The notes under the pieces were generated by a model that made no database searches, was not told the DNA's origin, and worked only from the letters and a program-made list of their open reading frames with translations. Positions 8,767 to 17,275 of a stretch of DNA of 53,240 nucleotides are shown one piece after another. The number at the start of each line of letters is the position of its first letter. Position 1 is the stretch's first letter. This DNA comes from Novosphingobium clariflavum (GTDB lineage: Bacteria; Pseudomonadota; Alphaproteobacteria; Sphingomonadales; Sphingomonadaceae), in assembly GCF_026420865.1 (NCBI RefSeq), contig NZ_JAPCWC010000025.1, forward strand, positions 1 to 53,240, written 5' to 3'. The translations under genes and the position numbers were made by a program.

Positions 8767-8900
8767 TCGCCCTCATTCGGTCCTCATCGGCCCGATCATT
8801 CTGAAATTCCAGCACCTTTCCGCGCCCGCCGCTTGACGGGCACGGTCGGATTCGTCCACGCCTGCCCGCCTCTTATGCGACAGAGCCGAAAGGGGGCAGG

Positions 8901-9902
8901 GTGGACAAACGTTCCGATGGGCAAGAGCCTGAAACGGCAGGGCAAAGCGCCAACAGGCGCCGCCTGACTGCCATCGCAATCGCCCTTGGCGTTAGCCTTG
9001 CCGTCTACATGCTGGCCCGCGCGACTCGCTCCGATGTCGTGACGTTCTCGTTCCTGCTGGTACTTCCCGCCGCCGTGGGTGCCCTCGCGGCCTATCTCGG
9101 CGATCCGCAAGGAACCCGCCCACGGCGCTTCTACTTCACCACCCCGTGCTGGATCATGCTCGGCGTGGTGGTCCTGTCGGTGATCGTGCTGCGCGAAGGC
9201 ACAATCTGCGTCCTCATGCTGGCCCCGCTCTGGGCGCCGCTGATGCTCGCCGGTTCGCTCCTGACCTATTTCCTGCGCAAGAAGCTGCGCGACAAGGCCC
9301 GCCATGGCCGCGCCTACGGCCTTGGCCTGCTCGCCCTGCCGCTGCTGGCGATGCAGATCGAACCGGCCATCCCGCTGCCCATCCAGACAGCGACCGTCAC
9401 GCGCTCGGCCGTGATCGATGCCAGCCCAGATCACCTCTGGCCACTGCTCAAAGGCATTCCCGACGTGCAACCCGGCGAAGGTCGCTGGAACCTGACGCAA
9501 GATCTCGTCGGCGTTCCCCGCCCGCTCGGCGCCCGGCTCGTCGGCCAGGGCCTTGGTGCCACCCGGCTCGCGCGCTGGCAGCATGACGTCGCCTTCCGCG
9601 AAGTGATCGACACCTGGCAGCCCGGCCGCCGAATCGGCTGGCGTTTCGTATTCGACGACATGAGCCACTGGCACTACACCGACCGTCACCTGCTACCCGC
9701 CAGCACCTACCTGCGCATCGAAAGCGGCGGCTATCGCATCGATCCAATCGCACCGGGCCGCAGCCGGGTGACGCTGCACACCACCTATCGCATGCGCACG
9801 CCGGTCAATGGTTATGCCGCCCTTTGGGGCGAACAGTTCCTTGGCGATCTGGAAGAAAACCTGCTGGCACTGATCTCCCAGCGTGCTGGCGAGAAACGAT
9901 GA
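8901..9902 (+). CDS. Membrane protein with C-terminal SRPBCC (START-like) domain
   Basis: 333 residues from a GTG preceded by AGGGGGCAG. The N-terminal half has about four to five hydrophobic helices between residues 22 and 155. From about residue 165 (TATVTRSAVIDASPDHLWPLL) to the end it reads as an SRPBCC/polyketide-cyclase-like hydrophobic-ligand fold, placed on the cytoplasmic or periplasmic side. The combination of integral-membrane and SRPBCC modules is seen in Sphingomonad hypothetical proteins, and no substrate can be assigned. The stop lies 38 bases before tldD, so the two may be co-transcribed. Confidence 0.75.
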   Translation: MDKRSDGQEPETAGQSANRRRLTAIAIALGVSLAVYMLARATRSDVVTFSFLLVLPAAVGALAAYLGDPQGTRPRRFYFTTPCWIMLGVVVLSVIVLREGTICVLMLAPLWAPLMLAGSLLTYFLRKKLRDKARHGRAYGLGLLALPLLAMQIEPAIPLPIQTATVTRSAVIDASPDHLWPLLKGIPDVQPGEGRWNLTQDLVGVPRPLGARLVGQGLGATRLARWQHDVAFREVIDTWQPGRRIGWRFVFDDMSHWHYTDRHLLPASTYLRIESGGYRIDPIAPGRSRVTLHTTYRMRTPVNGYAALWGEQFLGDLEENLLALISQRAGEKR

Positions 9903-9939
9903 CCTTCCGCTCGCATCCGGCAAGCCCTATATCCCCGCC

Positions 9940-11358
9940 ATGACCAGCCCCGATCCGCGCTCGCTCCTCTATCGCCAGCTTTCGCCCGAAGAGGCCCAGG
10001 CGCTTGCCCGCGAGACCTTGCAGCGCTGCGAGGACGGCGAACTCTACATGCAGTTCATCGCCACCGAGGCCTTCGGCTTCGACGACGGGCGCCTCAAAAC
10101 CGCCGACTATTCGCGCGATGCCGGTTTCGGCCTGCGCGGCGTGACCGGCGAGATGACCGGCTTTGCCCATGCCAACGAGATTTCCGCCGCCGCCATCCGC
10201 CGCGCGGGCGAGACGCTGCAACTGCTCGATCCTGCCACCGGCAGCCGCCCGGCGCCGCCGCTGCGCAGCAACCGCCATCTCTACACCGATGCGTCCCCGC
10301 TCGACCTCGTTCCCTTCGAGGACAAGGTACGCCTGCTGGAGCAGATCGACGCTGCCGCCCGCGCCCGCGACCCGCGCGTCTCGCAAGTCAGCGCCAGCCT
10401 GACCGGGCAGTGGTCGGTGGTCGAGATCGTCCGCCCCGATGGCTTCATCGCCACCGATGTGCGCCCGCTGGTGCGGCTCTCGGTCTCGATCGTGGCCGAA
10501 AGCAACGGACGGCGCGAAACCGGCTCGTTCGGCATGGGTGGGCGCTATCTCTACGACACCCTGTTCGATCCCGCGAACTGGAACCGCGCCATCGATACCG
10601 CGCTGGATCAGGCGCTGGTGAACCTCGAAAGCGTCGATGCGCCCGCCGGCGAGTTGGCCGTGCTGCTCGCCCCCGGCTGGCCCGGCGTGATCCTGCACGA
10701 GGCGGTGGGCCACGGCCTCGAAGGCGATTTCAACCGCAAGGGCACGTCCGCCTTTTCCGGCCGCATCGGCGAGCGCGTGGCCGCCCCCGGCGTGACCGTG
10801 ATCGACGACGGTTCGATCAGTGACCGGCGCGGTTCGCTCTCGATCGACGACGAGGGCACGCCGACGCAGGAAACCGTGCTGATCGAGGACGGCGTGCTCA
10901 AGGGCTACATGCAGGACCGCATGAACGCGCGGCTGATGGGCGTGCAGTCGACCGGCAACGGCCGGCGCGAGAACTACGCCTATGCCCCGCAGGTCCGCAT
11001 GACCAACACCTTCATGAAGGCGGGCAACGACGATCCCGCCGAGCTGCTCGCGCGCATGAAGAAGGGCATCTTCGTGAAGTCGATGGGCGGCGGCCAGGTC
11101 GATATCGTCTCGGGCAAGTTCGTGTTCTCGTGCAACGAGGCCTACAAGGTCGAGAACGGCAAGCTCGGCGCCCCGATCAAGGGCGCGACGCTGATCGGCG
11201 ATGGCCCCACCGTGCTGACCCGCGTGACCGGCATCGGCAACGACCTCGAACTCGATCGCGGCGTCGGCGTCTGCGGCAAGGGCGGGCAGAGCGTTCCGGC
11301 CGGCGTCGGCCAGCCCACCCTGCTGATCGACGGCATCACGGTGGGCGGCACGGCCTGA
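9940..11358 (+). CDS. tldD: Metalloprotease TldD
   Basis: 472 residues from ATG at 9940. The zinc-binding motif HEAVGH at residues 253-258 lies inside PGVILHEAVGHGLEGDFN, the TldD signature, and TNTFMKAGNDDP and the C-terminal CGKGGQSVPAGVGQP stretch also fit. TldD forms a heterodimer with TldE/PmbA that degrades unfolded peptides and matures some modified peptides. The tldE partner is not in this window. Cytoplasmic. Confidence 0.96.
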   Translation: MTSPDPRSLLYRQLSPEEAQALARETLQRCEDGELYMQFIATEAFGFDDGRLKTADYSRDAGFGLRGVTGEMTGFAHANEISAAAIRRAGETLQLLDPATGSRPAPPLRSNRHLYTDASPLDLVPFEDKVRLLEQIDAAARARDPRVSQVSASLTGQWSVVEIVRPDGFIATDVRPLVRLSVSIVAESNGRRETGSFGMGGRYLYDTLFDPANWNRAIDTALDQALVNLESVDAPAGELAVLLAPGWPGVILHEAVGHGLEGDFNRKGTSAFSGRIGERVAAPGVTVIDDGSISDRRGSLSIDDEGTPTQETVLIEDGVLKGYMQDRMNARLMGVQSTGNGRRENYAYAPQVRMTNTFMKAGNDDPAELLARMKKGIFVKSMGGGQVDIVSGKFVFSCNEAYKVENGKLGAPIKGATLIGDGPTVLTRVTGIGNDLELDRGVGVCGKGGQSVPAGVGQPTLLIDGITVGGTA

Positions 11359-11473
11359 TCGCGGGAGGGACGACGGAACGCCCCCTGCGCACGATCGCCC
11401 GCAATGGTCATTGCCGGTTCAGGCGCTGCGTGGCACTGTAAATGCAGGGCGGGTTTTTGTGGAAGGTAAGACA

Positions 11474-11893
11474 ATGGCGTACAAACATGTCTTCGCTGCC
11501 GCGCTCGTCACGGTCAGCCTCATTGCAGCCCCGGCGGCGTTCGCCGCCAAGAAGAAACTGACCGGCGAGGAGCAGCTTGCCAAGCTGCTGGAAGGCCGCG
11601 AGGCGGGCAAGCCGGTGACCTGCATCCAGCTCAGCCAGGCCGACAATACCGTGATCGTCGACAAGACCGCGCTGGTCTACCGCGTCGGCGGCACGCTTTA
11701 CGTCAACCGCCCGACCAACGCCGACCGGCTCGACGACGACGACATCCTCGTCACCAAGACCTTCTCGAGCCAGCTCTGCCGCCTCGATACGGTCCAGCTC
11801 CACGACCGCACCAGCCGGATGTGGAGCGGGTTCGTCGGCCTGCAGGACTTCGTGCCCTATACCCGCGTGAAGAAGACCGCGTCGGCCAACTGA
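11474..11893 (+). CDS. Predicted secreted protein of unknown function
   Basis: 139 residues from ATG at 11474, with GGAAGG nine bases upstream. A Sec signal peptide is clear: basic MAYKH, a hydrophobic core VFAAALVTVSLIAAPAA and a probable cleavage after AFAA. The mature part has two cysteines (CIQLS and QLCRLD), perhaps a periplasmic disulphide. No named domain is recognised. Located downstream of tldD with its own ribosome-binding site. Confidence 0.8.
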   Translation: MAYKHVFAAALVTVSLIAAPAAFAAKKKLTGEEQLAKLLEGREAGKPVTCIQLSQADNTVIVDKTALVYRVGGTLYVNRPTNADRLDDDDILVTKTFSSQLCRLDTVQLHDRTSRMWSGFVGLQDFVPYTRVKKTASAN

Positions 11894-11931
11894 TCGCTGC
11901 CGAGCGGACTGACGGCGGAAACGGCTGGCCC

Positions 11932-12366
11932 CTAGGCGTCCAGCCGTTTCCCCAGCGTCACCACGTCCTGCCGGGCATAACCCAGGGCCGCGTAGAACCC
12001 CAGCGCGGCCTCGTTGTCGCCCCGCACCATGAGCTGGATCTTGGGGCTGCCCTGCGCGACCAGCCAGTCTTCGCCGGCCCCCATCAGCATGCGGGCGATC
12101 CCCGTGCCCCGCCGCTCTTCCCTGACGCCGAGATAGTAGACCCAGCCGCGATGGCCGTCGAAACCGACCATCGCGGTTCCGACCACGCCGCCTTCTTCCC
12201 GCGCCAGCAGGATCACGCTGTGCCCTCCCCGGCTGGCCCCTCCCCCGCAGGCAAGTTCGAAATCCGCGCGTGGATCGTTCCACGGCCGGGTGAGCCCCAC
12301 CGCCTGCCAGAGCGCAACGACATCCTCGCGGTCGGCAGCCTCGGCAACGACGATTTGAACAGCCAT
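11932..12366 (-). CDS. GNAT family N-acetyltransferase (YpeA-like)
   Basis: 144 residues from ATG at 12364-12366, with GGAGG seven bases upstream. The acetyl-CoA binding segment LGVREERRGTGIARMLM (Q/R-x-x-G-x-G/A pattern) and the later QLMVRGDNEAALGFYAALGY are the standard GNAT motifs A and B. The sequence resembles the YpeA branch. The substrate is unknown. It is convergent with the preceding secreted-protein gene. Confidence 0.92.
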   Translation of the reverse strand: MAVQIVVAEAADREDVVALWQAVGLTRPWNDPRADFELACGGGASRGGHSVILLAREEGGVVGTAMVGFDGHRGWVYYLGVREERRGTGIARMLMGAGEDWLVAQGSPKIQLMVRGDNEAALGFYAALGYARQDVVTLGKRLDA

Positions 12367-12465
12367 GCATCCACCTCCGGCAAAACGACAGGCCGGGCAG
12401 GTTTGCCGCAAGGTCCGGCAAAATCAATCGAATAGAGCCCTTTCCCAGGCCCCGTCGGGGCACTG

Positions 12466-12567
12466 GAGCGTTTTCCGATCTGATTGAATCAGATCGGGCT
12501 CTCCAGAGTCTTTGTTTTCCGCGTTTTTCCGAGTCACTGCGTGTTCCACTCCGTTCGAAAAACGCTC
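12466..12567. repeat. Composite palindromic intergenic repeat
   Basis: The outer ends are inverted (GAGCGTTTT at 12466-12474, AAAACGCTC at 12559-12567). An internal perfect 23-bp palindrome, CCGATCTGATT-G-AATCAGATCGG, occupies 12475-12497. The core resembles the repeat at 700-743, so it is the same interspersed family. The right end supplies the TAG stop of the small minus-strand frame at 12567-12758. Confidence 0.75.
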
Positions 12568-12758
12568 TAGGCGATCTCCATCTGGCCAAGCCGGACCGTC
12601 TCGGCGCCCGCCATCCGCCCCAGGTTCCAGTTGCTGCCGAGGATCATCTCGATGCGGTCGTTCAGCAGCTCGACGACAAGCTGATCGGGCGAGCAGACCA
12701 GCGTGCGCCCGCCGACCTCGATGCTGATGGCCGCAGGCAACGGCGAAACGCTCGACAT
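12567..12758 (-). CDS. Hypothetical protein, 63 aa, possibly truncated
   Basis: The frame runs from ATG at 12756-12758 (MSSVSPLPAAISIEVGG) to a TAG contributed by the palindromic repeat. Its codon third positions are GC-rich as in true genes here, but there is no clear ribosome-binding site and no recognised domain. The stop inside the repeat suggests that either the repeat inserted into a longer gene or the protein naturally ends there. Confidence 0.4.
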   Translation of the reverse strand: MSSVSPLPAAISIEVGGRTLVCSPDQLVVELLNDRIEMILGSNWNLGRMAGAETVRLGQMEIA

Positions 12759-12891
12759 CGGCCGCGATCTCGGCGTTCCGGTAACCGCCTACGCCACCCC
12801 GCATGGCACCATCGAAGGCGACGTCGCTCATGTCTCGCTGGACTTCGACTGACAGCGCCGGAACCAGTTCGAGAACGCCAGCCCCAAACAG

Positions 12892-12915
12892 AAAAAAGCC
12901 CGCATCTCTGCGAGC
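12892..12915 (-). terminator. Intrinsic terminator, probably originally of guaA
   Basis: On the minus strand a 7-bp stem GCTCGCA/TGCGGGC (one G-T pair) with GAGA loop is followed by TTTTTT. It lies about 50 bases beyond the IEWE-stop codon at 12965-12979 and has no other gene to serve on that strand, so it fits the native terminator of guaA left behind after element integration. Confidence 0.75.
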
Positions 12916-12964
12916 TTAGTTCCGATTTCGTGCTACTGGTTGCCAGTCGGTGCCAGACGCCAAA

Positions 12965-12979
12965 TCATTCCCACTCAAT
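12965..12979 (-). other. Candidate attachment site: 3' tip of guaA
   Basis: On the minus strand ATTGAGTGGGAATGA encodes Ile-Glu-Trp-Glu-stop, the invariant C-terminus of GMP synthase. The frame closes with TAG eight codons upstream, so the rest of guaA is absent. The extreme 3' end of guaA is a known target of tyrosine-recombinase islands, which leave a short duplicated tip at the distal end. Chromosome-like genes lie to the left and element-like genes to the right. The intact guaA (minus strand) and integrase should lie beyond the right edge of the window. Confidence 0.6.
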
Positions 12980-12982
12980 TAT

Positions 12983-13368
12983 CGATCGCATAATCTAACC
13001 ATTTGAAAAGAGAAGCAAAAAAATATTTTCAAAAACCGTTATACCGTCAGAACCGCCGACGCCAAGCTAGTGCTTATGAAAATATTGGGTTTTTTAGGCT
13101 CGATGGCCAGTCGCAAATTTCGCCATCTATCGCCGATGACGGTTGCCGGACCAAATTCGGGTCTGGGGCGGCGAAAGTGCTCGCAACAATCCCATCATAC
13201 CGATCCGCAACCGAATTTTCCATCGGCATCGAAAGGTTCGGGCTTTGACACCTCTCCATATTGCGTCTCAGAAGCATAGTGCCGCTTCGATACCGATCGT
13301 CGGCGGACATCTTCCAAACCAAACTCATCATATCTGACACGTTATCAGTCGCTATCGGTCAAATTTGA
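12983..13368. other. AT-richer left end of the element, no gene seen
   Basis: About 390 bases of lower GC than either flank, with A- and T-runs (AAAAAAATATTTTCAAAAA near 13015-13033, GGGTTTTTTAGG near 13087). Short open frames exist but have no convincing ribosome-binding sites or composition. This is consistent with an element terminus carrying recombinase arm-binding sites, which is inference. Confidence 0.45.
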
Positions 13369-14601
13369 TTATGCGGCCATCGCAATTTCAGTTTCGGCAT
13401 TTGCGAAGGCTGGCTCATAGTCACGCGCCAGCGCACCTGACACGCCGACCTGACGCAGAGCCTCGCGCCATCCTTCCGATATGCGGCGAACCGTGTCGCG
13501 AACCATCCGTCTTGCCTCCTCGGGAGGAAGTTCGAAAAACTCACAAGCCTCGAGTGCAAGCGATATGGAGCGGTCGTGCGCACCGCCCTCCAAAATCGCC
13601 GTCTCAAGATGGGGATTTCGATCTGGAGCTGGGTTCACGTCGAACACCGGAGATAACCGCCATTGCCCGCCTCCCACATAGAGGAAGCCGTGGTTTTTCA
13701 GGTGGTCATCCTTGTTGGATACAAGGATCGTGAAAATTAGGCGCAGGAAAAGCTCGCGGAAATCGGCTTTGGGATCGGCGCCATAGGCCCGGATAAAATC
13801 GACGATCTCGGTATAAGAGCCCAGCTCCGTCCCGGTCTTCCCAAGGGCCGTGCGCGCCGAGATATAGGGAATCCGGGAACTGCCTCGCCGGTCGAACCGC
13901 TGGATCAGCGCGACCGGAAAGGGAGTGTCGGCGAGTTCAAGCCTGGCCGTAGGCGTGCGAATGCCGCAAGCTTGGGCTAGCCGAAGCGTCGCGACCTCGA
14001 CCCGTTCGATCGGCTGCTGATCGTGAACCGAGGTGAATTTGGCCAACCAGAGCGTATCGCCGTCCTGGACATTGGCCTTGGGCCGGGCGCCGCCTGAACC
14101 GCCCGCGCCCGCCAATGCCTGCATCTCTTCGGCAGAGATCTCCTTACCCTGCTCATAGGCGCGGGCAATGGCCGTTATCGCTTCCAGCTCGACGAGGCGG
14201 GGCACGGCGTCACCCGCTTTACCGCGGATGATCTCTCCATCGTCGCCTTGAAATCGCAGTGCGCCCTGACGACAGGCGTCGTCGGACAGCGTCAGATACT
14301 CAAACTCGCTCAGACCATTGCCATAGGCACGTTCGAGAAGGCGCCGTCCCCAACTGTCCGGCGCGGCATCGGCGAAGACGCCCGCCAGTGCATCACGCAT
14401 GTTCCCTGGCTGCCCCGACGTATGAAAAGGGCCGCCTTCTAGGGGAAGATCCGGCTGCACGGCAAAGGCGCGGGGATTTTCTATCCAGGCAGCGTCATAG
14501 GCAAAGGTCGAGAACTGCCGCGGCCCCGCTGCTGTGAAACGCAGCTGACCGACGGGCGCACGACTGTCGCCAAGAACAACCTGGGCAACGAACTCCGCCA
14601 T
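13369..14601 (-). CDS. hipA: HipA-type serine/threonine kinase toxin
   Basis: 410 residues. The couple_HipA N-terminal domain (about 1-100, QLRFTAAGPRQFSTFAYD) is followed by the kinase-like HipA C domain. GGSGGARPKAN forms the glycine-rich nucleotide loop, SNKDDHLKNHGF the catalytic loop with Asp and Asn, and SPVFDVNP the metal-binding Asp. The E. coli homologue phosphorylates GltX and stops growth. The ATG overlaps the hipB stop by one base (TGATG), so the pair is translationally coupled. A second toxin-antitoxin pair lies at 35,178. These modules probably stabilise the element. Confidence 0.93.
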   Translation of the reverse strand: MAEFVAQVVLGDSRAPVGQLRFTAAGPRQFSTFAYDAAWIENPRAFAVQPDLPLEGGPFHTSGQPGNMRDALAGVFADAAPDSWGRRLLERAYGNGLSEFEYLTLSDDACRQGALRFQGDDGEIIRGKAGDAVPRLVELEAITAIARAYEQGKEISAEEMQALAGAGGSGGARPKANVQDGDTLWLAKFTSVHDQQPIERVEVATLRLAQACGIRTPTARLELADTPFPVALIQRFDRRGSSRIPYISARTALGKTGTELGSYTEIVDFIRAYGADPKADFRELFLRLIFTILVSNKDDHLKNHGFLYVGGGQWRLSPVFDVNPAPDRNPHLETAILEGGAHDRSISLALEACEFFELPPEEARRMVRDTVRRISEGWREALRQVGVSGALARDYEPAFANAETEIAMAA

Positions 14602-14978
14602 CAGAACGACGCTCCGTCAGGATCGACCACGTCATCGAGCGCGCGCGTCGGCTCCGACTTGGCCTTTTGCTTTCTGACCCTGGTCGCGAAAGACTTGCCT
14701 CGTTGCGGCAGGCGCTCGCTAGAAAGCGCAAGCCCCAGATCATCCTTGCGGACATCGATCAGATCGGCCAGCCGTTCGACAAGCCCAAGAACGACCAGCA
14801 CATCCGCAAGCGTCCCAATAGCAACGCCAGGGTCGCCCTTTTCGAGCCGCGCGATAGAACTGGCCGATGTTCCGGAGCGCAGGGCCAGGTCCGCAACCGC
14901 AATACTGCGCCGTAGCCGCGCATTTCGAATGTCCTGGCCAAGCCTTTCGAGGGCTGGTCTGACCTTTGGAGAGCCCAT
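14601..14978 (-). CDS. hipB: HipB-type helix-turn-helix antitoxin
   Basis: 125 residues. The XRE-type HTH lies at about residues 12-65 (LGQDIRNARLRRSIAVADLA, then SGTSASSIARLEKGDPGVAIGT), followed by a basic Lys/Arg-rich tail ending in an acidic DDVVDPDGASF. HipB proteins bind HipA and repress their own operon. It lies immediately upstream of hipA with overlapping stop and start. Candidate operators are upstream at 14,991-15,041. Confidence 0.9.
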   Translation of the reverse strand: MGSPKVRPALERLGQDIRNARLRRSIAVADLALRSGTSASSIARLEKGDPGVAIGTLADVLVVLGLVERLADLIDVRKDDLGLALSSERLPQRGKSFATRVRKQKAKSEPTRALDDVVDPDGASF

Positions 14979-14990
14979 GACAATGCCCCA

Positions 14991-15041
14991 TATCTGATAA
15001 ATTACGGAGTAATGTTTGTCATATTTGATGAGTTATGTCAA
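14991..15041 (-). promoter_or_regulatory. hipBA promoter/operator region
   Basis: An A/T-rich block upstream of hipB. TTGACA (minus strand, 15036-15041) can serve as a -35. CATATCTGATAA (14991-15002) and CATATTTGATGA (15020-15031) form an imperfect direct repeat (10 of 12), and ATTACGGAGTAAT (15001-15013) is a perfect inverted repeat between them. These resemble autoregulatory sites for HipB, though not the E. coli TATCC-n8-GGATA sequence. Confidence 0.45.
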
Positions 15042-15161
15042 GGATGCGGTGGCCGCGTGGACGCCGAATAACCGGAAACAGGCCTCACTCTTCGCCCAGT
15101 AGGAGGCAAAATCTGACTCGTGCCTGGCCAACCTCGGCTGGCCTCAGGATGATGGCGAGGA

Positions 15162-16430
15162 CTATTCCTTCCGCCCCTGCGGGCTTTTTCCGGCATCCAA
15201 AAACATCGGAAAGAAGCTGCGCTGGGTCTTCACCTTGATGATGTCATTGACGCCGATCGTATTCGCTTTGCGTCTCTCGCCACCGGCTGGCGTGATCACC
15301 TCAAGATCGGGGTTCTCGATGATCGCGGCATGGACGTCATCGGCATGCGCCGGCGTGACGTTGTAGATGCTCTCATAGAACTCCATCACCGACATGGCAT
15401 CGCCAGCTTCAGTCACGAGACGGGGGACGTCATCAAGAAGCTGGGTCTTGGCCGAGGCACGGCCATTGTCATCGAAGAGATAGAGCATCCCCTCATCATG
15501 GCGCGGGTCATAGGACAACATGTTGAGGCCCGATCGGCCGAAATGAGCCTGAAGGCTGGCATTGTCGTGGAGGATATTGTTGTAGACTTGCCGTGCCCGA
15601 TAAGCGTTGGCGAAGTGGATCAACCAATAGCGCCAACCGCCAGGGTTGTTGATCGAGAACGGACTCACATAGGGCGCGCAAAGCCGGAAAGCGTCGAAGA
15701 CGATCTTCTCTGCGGTTCCGAGCCAATCCTTCTGGCTCATCAACCCGTCCAGTGCCTGGACATCGCCGCTGGCGAGACCGAGATGATCGAGTTGCGCACG
15801 CAGGCGCTCCGGCTGGTCTTTCTGGAGGAACGCCAGCAAGGAACTGATGACGAAGGTGTAGAAGATCTCGGCCGCAGGATACGAGTGCATGATGTCGAGA
15901 ATCGTATTCCGCTCGACATGGCTGTGGCCGCACTGATCCAGGTTGAAGATCACGCTGCGATAGCGTCCTTGCTCCAGGAAGCGCTTGATCTTGGGATAAG
16001 CGGTTTCGAAAAACTCGTTGAGATACTCGACGCGCAGATGGAGCTTCGGGCAGGTCGCGACGATGTCGGCCTGGAGCGGCGCCACATGCGTTTTTAGAAG
16101 TTCGATCGCATCACGGCTGGCATCGTTGAAGACCAGCAGGCACTCGACCTCGATCGCGTTCAAGCCCTGTGCCGCGCGATGCGTGTTCACGGCCTCGGTG
16201 GCTCGCTTCAACTCTTCGATGAAGATCAACGGAGAACCCGATGTCCCGCACTGGTAGCGGCCGCCCCCGGCGAAGCCATCGACAATGGCCAGCCGAAAAC
16301 GTTCCTGCTGCGGCAGCTTGCAGCGAACGGTCAGGTAATCGAAGACATATTCACGGAGAATCTTGTGTTTGCGCCGCGAATGCTCCTCAAGCTTTGCGCC
16401 GTCAGCCCACTCGTATCGCTTCTCAACCAT
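15162..16430 (-). CDS. tcmP: Three-Cys-motif partner protein TcmP
   Basis: 422 residues. An N-terminal Rossmann/methyltransferase-like segment IVDGFAGGGRY (about residues 49-59) resembles an AdoMet-binding loop. NLDQCGHSH (from 163) stands at the place of a family active-site motif. The protein belongs to the TcmP family, named because its gene is next to the three-cysteine-motif DUF5131/Gp37-Gp68 gene, exactly as here (27 bases downstream of it). The biochemical function is not established. Together with the Cys-cluster protein it may modify nucleic acid or a small molecule. It is the last gene of a three-gene minus-strand operon. Confidence 0.88.
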   Translation of the reverse strand: MVEKRYEWADGAKLEEHSRRKHKILREYVFDYLTVRCKLPQQERFRLAIVDGFAGGGRYQCGTSGSPLIFIEELKRATEAVNTHRAAQGLNAIEVECLLVFNDASRDAIELLKTHVAPLQADIVATCPKLHLRVEYLNEFFETAYPKIKRFLEQGRYRSVIFNLDQCGHSHVERNTILDIMHSYPAAEIFYTFVISSLLAFLQKDQPERLRAQLDHLGLASGDVQALDGLMSQKDWLGTAEKIVFDAFRLCAPYVSPFSINNPGGWRYWLIHFANAYRARQVYNNILHDNASLQAHFGRSGLNMLSYDPRHDEGMLYLFDDNGRASAKTQLLDDVPRLVTEAGDAMSVMEFYESIYNVTPAHADDVHAAIIENPDLEVITPAGGERRKANTIGVNDIIKVKTQRSFFPMFLDAGKSPQGRKE

Positions 16431-16456
16431 AGCATCCCCCCAAGCCTATCTGACGA

Positions 16457-17239
16457 TCACGCGGACGCTTGCGCCGCCGTGGGCATTTCATCCCAGGTCT
16501 GACCGCGATATTCGCGGCCGTTCGCCTTTTTCGATCGCTTCTTGTTGTCTTTGCCCCAGGTCCCCCACTGCTTGAAGAAGAAGGCTGTGCCAGCCGACAG
16601 GCACTGGATATAAATCTCGTCGATCCATTCCTCCCGGATGGGACGGGCGGACTTCCCGCTTTCCCCGCCCACGATAGCCCAATGGATGCCGCGCAGGTCG
16701 ACGGTCCCCACAGACCCGATCAAAGGTTCGAACGATATGAAACGGATCGCGGCCGGCGCAGCACGAAGGGCATCGATCCGGTCCACCACGTCCCCGTCTT
16801 CGATACTCGTGCCGAGCCAGACGTTCGGCAGCACCTCTCCGATCTTGGTGGCGACCAGTTCCGCCATGCGCTCAGGCCGTTTCGTCAGGATCTGATAATT
16901 ATGGCGTGGCGTCTCACGCATCACCTTCCAGACATCGAGAATGAAGGCGTCCGTGACCTGCTCGTGAAACAGGTCGCTCATCGAATTGACGAAAATCTTG
17001 CGCGACTTGCGCCAGCCATAAGGAATCGCAAGCGCATCCCGGTCCTCACGCACAACGCCGTTCCAGACCGTCCTCTGCCCGCTCTTGCGGGTCAGACCGG
17101 CATATTTCTGGATGTGCATGGCCTCAAGGCGCTTAGCCATCTCCATGGCATAGCAATGGGTGCAGCCGGCGGTGATGATCGAGCAGCCGGCAACGGGGTT
17201 CCATGTGGCGTCAGTCCATTCGATTTGGGTTTCAGCCAT
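16457..17239 (-). CDS. DUF5131 (phage Gp37/Gp68-like) three-Cys-motif protein
   Basis: 260 residues from ATG at 17237-17239, with GGGAGGG upstream. The start IEWTDATWNPVAGC is followed by the cluster C19-x6-C26-x2-C29 (CSIITAGCTHCY), which could ligate an iron-sulphur centre as in radical-SAM-like enzymes. Later motifs include MSDLFHEQV, YQILTKRPERM and WLGTSIED, a conserved set in DUF5131 proteins found in phages and islands. The reaction is unknown. The gene lies between the AbiEi-like regulator gene (36 bases upstream) and tcmP, which indicates a functional unit. Confidence 0.9.
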   Translation of the reverse strand: MAETQIEWTDATWNPVAGCSIITAGCTHCYAMEMAKRLEAMHIQKYAGLTRKSGQRTVWNGVVREDRDALAIPYGWRKSRKIFVNSMSDLFHEQVTDAFILDVWKVMRETPRHNYQILTKRPERMAELVATKIGEVLPNVWLGTSIEDGDVVDRIDALRAAPAAIRFISFEPLIGSVGTVDLRGIHWAIVGGESGKSARPIREEWIDEIYIQCLSAGTAFFFKQWGTWGKDNKKRSKKANGREYRGQTWDEMPTAAQASA

Positions 17240-17275
17240 TGCGCCCTCCCGAGCGGTCATTGATCTGCTTTGGTA

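Noticed and set aside
12721..12852. Plus-strand 43-codon frame ending GTIEGDVAHVSLDFD
   Set aside because: Possible remnant of a gene but lacks a ribosome-binding site, overlaps the minus-strand 63-codon frame, and no family is recognised. GTIEG is not the guaA end.
13003..13340. Several 60-90 codon frames in the AT-richer element end
   Set aside because: They overlap each other on both strands with no Shine-Dalgarno and no plausible protein composition.
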